From the NCBI GenBank assembly GCA_013399875.1, contig VXAZ01004602.1:644522-708521 (forward strand): a stretch of DNA of 64,000 bases, read 5' to 3'. Position 1 is the first letter of the stretch. Each line of letters opens with the position of its first letter. Of the stretch, positions 48,882 to 58,231 are shown piece after piece. Origin of the DNA: Gymnorhina tibicen (taxonomy: Eukaryota > Chordata > Aves > Passeriformes > Artamidae). Below the pieces are notes generated by a model. The model was not told the DNA's origin. It ran no database searches and saw only the letters and a program-made list of their open reading frames with translations. The position numbers and the translations under genes were made by a program.

Positions 48882-49533
48882 TGTGATAGTGTTTGGGCCA
48901 AATTCAGGGAAACGTCCAAAAGGAATGTCTCCTCAAAGGAAGGCAGGTTAAAGCCACCCCTCCTCCACCAGGTTCGGGAAAAAAAAACAACTTTTCTTGG
49001 AGGAAAGTGAAGGAGAAAATAAAAAACTATTTATTTAACAAACACTCAGGAAAAGAATAATAATAATGCTAAATAACAAAACCTCTCGCTGTGAGAGAAA
49101 ACCTGAAAGATTTGAGAGTCTTGTGGATGTGGTCTCTTTCTTCCTCCTCGGAGCTGGGTTGGCGTGGGCCCCCCTCCGGGCCTAAGGTGGAAATTTTCCC
49201 AGTGTGTTCTGGAGTTCTGATGTTCTGAACAAGTCCAGAAGAGAAGACGGGAAAAGCCAAAGTCCCAGAGGAAAAAAACTCTCAACTCTCCATCTCTCTC
49301 CGAAGAAACAGAGCTGAAAAGCTGACTGAAAATCAAGAAGAGGTGCTTCCTCTGCCCCACAGCAGCAGTGGCTAATCTCTGTGTCCTCGAAGCACAAACT
49401 GTTTTGAAAAGTTTGCTCAGTTTTTTCTCTTTCTCTCTTGCACCCAGTTTTAAAGGCATAGAAAGGCTCAGGAATCATGTCTGGGCATAGAGCGGTGATA
49501 GGGGATACAACAGCATAAAGTCACCCCAAGACA
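48882..49533 (-). mobile_element. Solo LTR of an endogenous retrovirus, minus strand
   Basis: The minus-strand element starts TGTCTTGGGGTGACTTTATG (right end) and ends GGCCCAAACACTATCACA (left end). This matches the termini of an avian LTR family as I remember it. A TTTAAAAC TATA-like box lies near 49447-49455 and AATAAA at 49030-49035. The flanks gagaa (48877-48881) and gatag (49534-49538) match at only 3 of 5 bases, so the target duplication is not convincing and the copy may be old. The open frames at 49046-49478 are LTR sequence. Confidence 0.8.
49030..49035 (-). terminator. Poly(A) signal AATAAA of the 48.9 kb LTR
   Basis: Minus-strand AATAAA lies about 415 bases downstream of the TATA-like box at about 49450, which implies a long R region. 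Confidence 0.5.
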
Positions 49534-51643
49534 GATAGGTGTGGAAGTTTGGAGTGGAGTTGGAGTTGGCCATATTACTTTAAAAAAGGGGGTTGCTCAT
49601 GTTTTCATTTCAGGTTTTGTTTTTAGCTATGTAAGCACAAAAGTTTTCAGTAAAAAGATTTTTCAGTAAAAAGTTTTCAAGCTGGTTACCATGCTTTAGC
49701 TTGGGTTTGCCATCTTGTCTTCAAGGGGAACCCCTTCTCAGGAAGTATTTGCAGTAGGTATTTGAGTCATCTTCTGAGTCAACCGTCTTCCTGTTTAACC
49801 ACTTAATGAGGGGGAGCATGGAAAATAATCAGTGTTCTGCATGGAGCTTTGTTTGCTGTGTGTTTTCCCTACCTATTTCTCTGTGTAAGAAAAAGGCAGG
49901 TAGGTCTCAGTTTGGAAAGGTTACAAAATGCTGCTCTGCCAGCTAACCTGGAGGGTATTTTGAGGATCCAGCTGTTAGAATGAAAGGGAATCACTTATGA
50001 TCCTGCCTAAGAGATTGCTTATCACCATCTTGCTGAGCCTGCATGGCTCTCTCTCTGTGGGACTGAATAAGAATGCCAGACACTCAGTTTAGAGGGCAAG
50101 TTTCATACTTTTTAATACAAATTACATTCTTCCCCTCTAGACAATAATCCTGACAGAACAATAGTCATGAGAGACAATTTCTATTGCAGGATGAGAGGCA
50201 TGAATAGGGAGAAGTTTTCCCAGATGTATTCAAATCTTCTGAACTCTCAGTATAAGAGAGCCCAGAACCTGCTGAACTCTTAATGCAGGCACTAAAACAG
50301 AATTTTCATCCAGCTTCAGAGGATCTGAAACACAAAAGTTTCCAGTCAAATATGGTTTTCAAGCTTGTTACCATGAGTGTAGGAAATGGACATGTCTCTT
50401 TTGTAGTAGAACTTACTTTATTACTGCTTATTGTTAATTATAGAGGAAGCACAGGAGCTGGCTGTGGGCAAATAACCAGGAATGGGAAAGTGGTATCAAC
50501 AGCACATCAGAAGACTGTTGTACCTTTAATTTTTCATTGTGTTCTTTGTGAAATAAGGACAAACTTACACATCTAAAAAAAATAATCTCTCACTGAGAAA
50601 GACAAGAAGAAAAGATCTGTCCCTTTATCCTTACAAAGCTGCTATATATTTTATTGGACAGTGTTTACGTTCACAGATAGAGCACCAGAAAAAGTCAGTA
50701 AATAAGGAAGACAATAATCAGTGAACTTCCTGAGATAGTCCCTTCTCTTTTGTACTGGATGTTTGAAAGGCTTTTTATATAGGCTAACTCTGTTTTAGTA
50801 GTGAAACAGTGCGGTGCCTCAGACAACATCTGCAACAGAAAAAACCTGTAGGCTACTGGAAAAGGTTCTGTTATGTGCCGAGAGAATAAGGGACAGACTT
50901 CAGTAAAATATTCAAGAGGTGGCAGATATATTTTGTTGCTGTGTTTTGTGAATGCACAAAATAGTTCCCTGCAGAGATGGAGAAAGAGATGAAGGGAAAT
51001 CCACAAAACTGATTATGCTGAAACCAGTCCGCAAAGGCATGCTTGAAAGGACAATGGGTAGGTATGAGAGAAGTCTGTGTGTACCACACTTCTATGCTAA
51101 AACAGTGAAGGCCAAATCTCAAGAGCTTTCGGTGACTGAATTTGTTATCTGTTTTCATTCTCTCCTGCTGTCCCTAAGCACGTGTGGCAGAGGCATTTTG
51201 CAAGGGTGAAGCTATTCTCAGATGTTCTCAGGTCCAGGCCTGGGCTGCTTTCCTACTGTTTGCCATGGTGTTTACCTTTCCTCACAAAAAAGCATGACAT
51301 ATTTGAGGGGTGGAAATACATAGTCTGTGTTATTTAGTGTTGTGCTTATCTTGCTGTATCTGGCTTGCCTTTTTCCCTAAAGCTTCTCTGTATTCTTAAC
51401 ATTTGGAATAAATTAAACCCTTGTATTTAAAACAGATGGTTTTAACAAGTAGAAGATATTAAAGACACTGATTCCTTCAGCATTTCGGTGATTTTTCTCC
51501 TTCAGTTATTTTTTTTAAGGATGTGAATTGAACAAACATGGTTTATTCTGTGCCGTGCTTATTTATAATCAGCTTCCTGCTCCCTATGGACAGGTGCACT
51601 ATTCTCTGGGTAAAACACTGACTGCATGTCTGAGCCCAAAAAA
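49534..51643. other. Non-coding DNA with a diverged dispersed repeat
   Basis: No family was recognised. Two related words lie about 690 bases apart: cacaaaagttttcagt with gttttcaagctggttaccatg (49637-49693), and cacaaaagtttccagt with gttttcaagcttgttaccatg (50331-50374). They point to an old duplication or two copies of an unknown repeat. Confidence 0.45.
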
Positions 51644-51750
51644 GTGGATGAAGTCACATCCACCTGGCAGCTGGTCAGAAGTGATGTTCCCCAGGGCTCA
51701 GTGCTGGGGCCAGTTCTGTATCAACCAGTATCTTTATCAACAATCTGCAT
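51644..51750 (+). mobile_element. CR1 LINE reverse-transcriptase fragment
   Basis: One frame (51681-51724) reads SDVPQGSVLGPVLYQ, the conserved 'PQGSVLGP' block of the LINE reverse transcriptase. The surrounding DNA (gtggatgaagtcacatccac, gttccccagggctcagtgct) is CR1 text. Both ends are lost and no catalytic DD box is included. It is a dead internal fragment, unusual because most CR1 pieces in this window come from the 3' end. Confidence 0.88.
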
Positions 51751-52897
51751 TCTTAGCATTACAAAAATCAAAGGACAGAGCTCGTGTATTTTATGCACAC
51801 GTGTTTGACAGTAATTCTTTTGGCCCTGAAAATACGTATGTTTTCATTACATTGTGAATTTCTAGAGTCTGTATTTCACTCTCAATGTTCATCTACCATT
51901 GATCTGTCCTCTCCTGTTCTTCCACTGCGTGGCTCACTGCTATTGTTCTCACATTTCTCACGCTCTTGATGAAAATGTAGCACTTAAGGTTAAAAAAGGA
52001 ACTTTCTTGTTTCATTAGGATCTTTTTAGTTTGCCCCATTAACTGGTTGAAGGGGACTTTTGTCCTTCAGCTTACTCTTCCTTTCACAAAAGGCTTTCAT
52101 TCCTCTTACAGGCATTTTCCTATCACAACTGGATCCTGCAGGCTTTAGCTTCAAACCTGTAGTAAGGCACTTTGACATCCAGAGAGCCATTCTGTTCTCT
52201 GCCCTGTGAGAACCCTTTCCTGCCAATGTGTTGGACCAGCTGCCCCTGTCCCAGAGTACTAGCAGTAAGTTTGCCTTCATTTGGCCCTCTCTTGCCTCGG
52301 TCTCTGCTCAATTCAGTGTTTTATCAGTTGATTAAATGCAAGTATTCATTATTGTGAGTTATCTGGTGAGATAAATTTTACGTTTTGAAGAAAGTGTAAA
52401 GAAGAAGAGACTTCAAGCCTACAAGTGAAAAGTGTCAGACTTGCAGATGACAGTCTTGAAAAAATTGTTAAGGGAGGAACAAGTGCGGGTTGAATGAACT
52501 GTGAAAAATGGTATTTTCTGTTTTCTTCGGCTTGGTTTTGGTTTTTTTCTTGTTGCTACTAACCCAGAACTGATTAGGGTTATGACACTTTTTCTTCAGT
52601 GTGATTTGACAAATGAATGTGTGAGTATTTCCAGCACTAGGTCAGGTTGGCTGTGATTGTGTAGACACAGTGAGTGGCTTGAAAACTCTTGAAAAGCTCC
52701 AAGAATGGGGTTTCCTCAACCTGTGCAGTAGACCTAAGTATGAAGGAAGAAGCAGAGAGCAATCAATCTGAACAGTTGGGCTGAAATACCTTTATAAAGC
52801 TGGTTTATTGCTGCTACAATTACTGATGCTAACAAATGCCATCTTTGCAATGGCACAGCACGACTTTCTGCTTTGTGATTCACAAGCTTTTTACTGG
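51751..52897. other. Non-coding DNA, nothing firm
   Basis: No repeat or exon was recognised. The open frames on both strands near 52026-52357 are unsupported. Confidence 0.45.
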
Positions 52898-53002
52898 GAG
52901 GATGTCCCATTCCACTATAAAAGAGGGAGTCAGGGAGGATTCGTTTTGATAGATTTTTTGGACGAAGATAAAGCGCAAATGCGGCAATATATCTGAGAAC
53001 CA

Positions 53003-53008
53003 TTTATT
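53003..53008 (-). terminator. Poly(A) signal AATAAA of the CpG-rich LTR
   Basis: Minus-strand AATAAA lies within tatcaataaatgg, about 100 bases before the LTR end at 52903, a normal U5 length. Confidence 0.65.
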
Positions 53009-53109
53009 GATAGAAAAAGGGTAAGTGTTCCTACCGAAGGGGGTAGAAAAGAGAGTAGAGAGGGAAAAGAGAGATAAACAGATAGAAGACAGGGACAGCG
53101 TTAGCACAG

Positions 53110-53460
53110 GAACTGCAGGCGCTTTCTCGGCCTCAGCTCAGCAGACGGAGCGTGTGTGCTGCGTACCGCGGTGCGTCTGCGCGGCGCCCGCGGCGGGCTG
53201 GCAGCGATCTCCGAGCGGCGGCAGGCGGCGTGTCCGTGCCGTGGGCCGAGAGCCGGCCGGGTGCCAGCGGCTGCGGGCTCGGCCGGGGGCAGGCGGAGCG
53301 CCCGCTCCGTCGGGGCGGCAGCAGATCGCGAAGTGGTGGCGGTGACGAGCCGGTTCACGGAGACGGTGAAGCGAGGTGAAGCAGGCATGGGCAGGGAGAC
53401 GGGACCGCAAGAGAGAAAAGCAGCGGCGGGGGAAGAAGGCCCATGCTTACCCTCCGAGCA
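53110..53460. promoter_or_regulatory. CpG-island-like stretch inside a solo LTR
   Basis: This is the only stretch of the window with dense CG dinucleotides (for example gcggcgcccgcggcgggc at 53179-53196). Automated tools would call it a CpG island and hence a gene promoter. Because it lies between LTR ends with a target duplication, the simpler reading is retroviral leader/R sequence. It could still act as a promoter. A plus-strand TATAAAAG (52916-52923) and a donor-like G/GTAAGT (53020/53021) also occur at the LTR's far end. Confidence 0.6.
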
Positions 53461-53749
53461 AGCCCCGATGCCTCCAAGCAACCCAAAGCAAAATGGGTGC
53501 TGCTATGTTGCAGTTAACTGCTTTTAGGGGCTAAGGCTCCTCCGCCAGCCCGATTTCCCGGGCATCTGGGATATCCGTCTCACTGGCACGTGGGGGGTTG
53601 CTCACAGCCGGAGCGTGGGAGCTTCCTCTGCTCTGACTGGCTGCCAGGCGAAGCCTCCCCGGGACAGGGCTGCCAGCACGTGGGCAGCTCTTATAGGAAT
53701 AAGGCATGTTGAGGCATAAATAACAATCAGATTTGTCCCTCTCAGAGGA

Positions 53750-56700
53750 ATAAAGTAGAGATACTTCTGCAGTGTTTCCTCTGTATTGCTTTTAGGTCTT
53801 GCATAATGTCTTTCCATTTTTTAATATCCACCTTTGTTTGAAGCTGTTAGGTTGCTGGTTTTATTTTCTTTTATCAGTGCTGCTAAGTCACTTGCCATTC
53901 AAACAGTGTGTCAACCTGTTCATCAGCATCTCTCTCGCTAAACACAATTCCATTGACACCCACTGAGCTCTGGGGAGACAGCATTCTTGGAACAAAAAAA
54001 ACCAGAAAGCAGCCCTGTGTCTTGTTTAAATTAAACAAAGATGCAGTAGTCCAGTATCATACCCGACTTCTCATCAAAACTGGAGAGGCTAAGCATTCCT
54101 GCTACTGAAAAAAAATGAACAACAGAGCATCAGCACAGCCAAGGCAGACAACAAGTACTCAAACTCCAGCACAAAATCGGTTACAAAAAGAACTAGATGT
54201 ATTCAATTATCATAAACCCATTTGTCTCACTGAGACAATTATATCTAAAGACTTGTACAGCATAGCAAATACACAGGTAAGAGTCCAACACAAAACTCAT
54301 AGAATGACAAATTTCATCTTGACTCCAAAAGGGAGATTTTGATATTTTGGGTTTCTTCTAGAGCTGACTGTTAGAAGTCAAACAAAGCTGTTGCATGAAT
54401 AACAGAATTAACATCCCTGGGTGGTCTATGGATTTGTTCCTCATCCCCTAGTTTTCCTTCCCTTGTCCCTGCTGTATACCTTCTACCTGATGTATTTGGC
54501 TGAGGAGAAACCACAGCACACATATACAGCTGCATACTAACCACAGCGTGCTGACTTAATGTCTGGGGGTTGTCGCTTGATTACACAAGGACCTAAGTTA
54601 TAAATTGTTCTTTAATGATCTCGGCTACCTATTTTTTAAATGAAACCTGTGAGAATTTAATTAATGAGTTCAAGGCAGCTCCCTTTGTGAAACGTACTCA
54701 AATGTGGCAAATATATTCAAAAGATAGAGGGGAGTGCAGTCTCTCATCATAAAGTCAATCTGAATGACAGAACATCTTACAAACCTTCATTTATGCATCA
54801 TGCTGAAGTGTGCTCTTGGATGGTAAAGGTGTGCTGCCAGGTCTTTGGATAATTAATAGTGCCACATTCTTTAAGGGCTTGGTAGTGTCACAAAGGTGCA
54901 CCCGCCAACACCAAAAGTAAGAATTGAAATAAAGGAAGAGAACCAGCTGATTTCTGAAACTGAAAAAAATTATCTGCCTAATTAATAAAAGACTGTTAAA
55001 AGAGACAACTGAGGGCAAATCTGCCATATAACAAACTGATTTTCCATACACAAAGATTTGCATTAATGTTCTGTCTGACTAAATGGAATAGTTTGGATTT
55101 GGACTAATATTTGAATTTTCAATTGTAATGCATAGTATGCATTTGCTATCTTTAATGGACAGAAGGAATTGAGAGGTAGATAATCCAAACATTGTGCAGA
55201 CTTACTGTCTTACATAAAAAGAAATATTAAATGTTTACTGCCAAGCAGTCACCTCTTTCTGTAACGTAAAATATTTGTATTAGTTCCTTAAGTGTGCTTG
55301 TTGTAATTTGAAAAACAGAAATTTAGTGCTTAGTGGTTTTAGATGTTCAGTACATTGGCTGCAATTACTCTCTTTCTGTCAACTTGAATGTGTAGAGGAA
55401 GATGTAGAAGACAAGTATGAAGAAAAGATGTGAGACATACAATTCAAATACAATAGGAAAAACTCAGTAATGATTTTCACTTAAAAGTAGAAGTAAGCTA
55501 GTGACATGCTTAACCATGGTCTGGAGTCTGATACTGCATTTTAGAAGTGTGGTGTATTTCTCTAGCTGTTTGTACTTTGAGTAACCGCAAAATACTTGGT
55601 GATTCCCACACATTCAAAAAGCAACTTAATACAGTGAGACATGACCAGACCTTAATGGAAAATGAACAGTAAACAGTCATCACTTTAGAGACTCTTCCTT
55701 CACTGTGAGGCTACGTCCTGTAACCTGTCTAGGGCTTCATGATTAAAATATGTATCCTTGTAGTAGGAGAAATGCAGAGTAACTTTCAGTAAGTAATGGT
55801 TCCTGCGTTCTTTGAAATTGCAGTGTTTGATTTCAAACCAAAAAACCCCTAATGCTGCTCACCTCAGCTCTCCCCAGCTGAAGTGCTTTTCTTTAAGAAG
55901 AGATACATAATCCATGGAATTGTTTTCACAACAATTTTGAGTCATATTGTAATGTTTCTATAACATACTGTTTAAATAAATTGTCCCTCATCTGAATAAT
56001 AATCTTTAGTTCAATGTGAATGTGAACAATTGAACAGTTTCAAACTCTGGATTGCTTTCAGTGTCACTTTTTGGGCTTCTTTGTTCTATACTTCTGTTTT
56101 TCTAAATGTATCTTATTCTGATTTCCATGGCTTAGATTTTGTTTCTCGATTTTCTATTGTTATAATTCAAGCATTTTTTACTGTCTTTTTGAAAGCAGTA
56201 TAATCAATTCAATGTAGTATTAAATATTTCACTATATAATTAACTTCAGGTCTTTCAATACTTTCTTCTTGTATGAAGTACAAAGATATTTTCTTTATGA
56301 AGTCAATAAAATAAAACTCTACAGAGCTTAATGAAATTTTAATGAAATGCTGTTTTATCCCACTATGGTATTTTCTTCCATTTTCAGTTTTGAAATGGGT
56401 AAATGTTTATTTCCTAAATATCTTTGTGGAATATAAGGAATAAATACAAGCTGCATTAATGATTAGTGGTTAATGATTTTTCCTTGTATAAACACATTTG
56501 AGCAATATTTTTTTTAGTTTTATTCACATTCTTTTAAACTGAAACCTGTTTCATTCCTTTAAAAAAAACCCCTAATGTTGGAATTAGATTCACCACTTAC
56601 TCAGTATTTTCTTTTGCAGTTGATCATTTTACTTTTTTCCTTCCTTTAGCTATCTAGTTCCTTGATTAAAAAACAAAATAAAAAACCCCAAAACAACAGA

Positions 56701-57923
56701 AAGCCACAACCCAGAATCAAAACAAAACCCAGCAGGAAGTGGATGAAGAGGTGGCGTATATGAAGCAGTTGCAGCATGTCATTTGGTTTGCTGATATGTG
56801 GTATATAAAGGACCTTTCCTTTCCTTCAATGATCCTGTAACAGTAGAAATGTGCAGGAGTCGCACAAAGCAGTGAAGGGGAGGAATGAAACAAAGGGCTC
56901 AATAATACAGATTACAAAAAGGAAGATGATTTATATGAACTGATTGATTTTCTGGAGAGTTTCTGAGTGACCTTACTAGGTAGCATGGGGCTTTTTTAAA
57001 TAAAATGTTATTTCTACCATCTTATTTCTTCTTCGTGAGGTGTTTTCTTCAGTGTTTTATCAACACACAATTTTTGAGTGTTTTTCACATTTAAAAAAAT
57101 GAATCTTTAAGTTAAAAAAAAATAAAGAAGAAAAGTGGTAAAATACTGGGCAGAAGGAGAATATTTCCTTTTTAATGTACTATAAAATCCATAATTTCCA
57201 AGACAGTTTTTGAAGTTGGCCCCACCTACACCCTTTTTCTTTTCTTTTTTTCCTTTTGTCTGTAAATCCAAGCTTCCTCTATACAGCTACATTTGATAAG
57301 ACTGTTGGTCCATTCTTTTGGCACAGAAGGGGAGAAAATTTTCTGTTGCCAAAGGAGAGATTCTAGCTTTCAGTTTTAATCCTTCGTAATTCCCACCCCC
57401 ACCCCCTTTACACCCCTGCAAATTGTGCAGAATAATTCAGATATGTTTCCAGGCTCAAAAGGGTTGAAGGTGGATTTGGGATTTAATTTAACTTTTCCTC
57501 ACAACTGTGTTCTGAAAGCATGAATGAGAAATGAGTTGTGCCAGCCTACTCAGTACTGCACTATGAAGAAAGGCAGTCCTTTCCACAGAAGTTAAAAAAC
57601 TGTAGGCTAAGCAACTTGGAATTCAGCCTCATGATTTTTGAACATGATTGCCAATAGCTGAATCTTGATTTACCAAATTGGGAGTTGCACTGGTAATTGA
57701 ATGGATCTGAAGTGAGACCAAAAGGATATCCAAGGTATGTTGAACTGTTCATGAAAACTTGGTCCTCTGCAAAAGTTATCCTTTTCCTAGTCAAAGTTAA
57801 AAAATAAGTAACAGCTTGTCATCCACTTCATCAGGTTTTATTTAAAGATTTGATCTTAGATTGAGGCCCAGCTAGTCACCATTGTCACATGAATTAATAA
57901 CTGAGTACTTCTGATTGTACATG
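53750..57923. other. AT-rich non-coding DNA
   Basis: No repeat family or RNA gene was recognised. Two consecutive plus-strand open frames (53908-54108 and 54115-54342) lie just right of the LTR, but they have no recognisable product. Confidence 0.45.
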
Positions 57924-58037
57924 TAGATGTGGCACTGCAGGACATGGTTTAGTGGTGGGCTTGGCAGCAATAGGTTAACAGGTGGAGTCAAGAATCTTGA
58001 AGGTCTTTTCCAGCCTAAACAATTCTATGAATCTATG
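57924..58037 (+). mobile_element. CR1 LINE 3'-end fragment
   Basis: The sequence is the CR1 3' UTR: 'tggcactgcaggacatggtttagtgg' wording near 57930, 'gaaggtcttttccagcc' near 57998, and a terminal attctatgaatctatg (58022-58037) that matches the (ATTCTATG)-type CR1 tail. Confidence 0.88.
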
Positions 58038-58154
58038 GCTACTTATGAAGTGTATTTAGGATAGCCACTTATGCGTGGGAAGTGGAACAAGTTAGCAACT
58101 GTCACAGAAAGGCACACAACCAAGAAAAGAGAAAGGGTCTTTTTTTGGTCCTTT

Positions 58155-58196
58155 ATTTATACATCCCTCAACTATGAGTATGAGGGATGTATAAAT
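58155..58196. repeat. Perfect 16-base inverted repeat (hairpin)
   Basis: ATTTATACATCCCTCA (58155-58170) and TGAGGGATGTATAAAT (58181-58196) are exact reverse complements around a 10-base loop, actatgagta. A third, diverged copy of the arm (gaggcatgtataaatg) follows at 58216-58231. This is the strongest hairpin seen in the window. Confidence 0.9.
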
Positions 58197-58231
58197 GTCG
58201 GGGGATGCACAAATTGAGGCATGTATAAATG

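Larger units (their letters stand above)
52903..53744 (-). mobile_element. CpG-rich solo LTR with exact 5-base TSD
   Basis: The block runs from tgtcccattcc to atttgtccctctca on plus. The 5-base direct repeat gagga flanks it exactly (52898-52902 and 53745-53749). Read on minus it starts TGAGAGGGACAAATC and ends GTGGAATGGGACA. A TATA-like CCTATAAGAG lies at 53688-53697. The very GC- and CpG-rich part (about 53110-53460) forms the presumed R region, followed by a pyrimidine-rich stretch and AATAAA at 53003-53008. Five-base duplications suit ERVL/ERV3-like or alpharetrovirus-unlike groups, so the class is not fixed. The open frames on both strands at 53025-53527 are by-products of the GC-rich sequence. 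Confidence 0.78.

Noticed and set aside
49046..49478. 137-codon open frame on minus
   Set aside because: It is R/U5-side sequence of the 48.9 kb LTR.
47546..49533. One provirus with LTRs at 47.5 and 48.9 kb
   Set aside because: The two LTRs have different sequences, opposite orientation and separate flanks; the 675 bases between them show no gag, pol or env text.
53025..53527. Several open frames on both strands in the CpG-rich block
   Set aside because: GC-rich DNA has few stop codons. The block is bounded by LTR ends and a target duplication, and peptides are arginine/alanine-rich in all frames.
53908..54342. Two consecutive plus-strand frames beside the CpG-rich LTR, possibly a gene driven by it
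   Set aside because: No family, no splice acceptor before either frame, and separated by a stop; kept only as a note in the interval entry.
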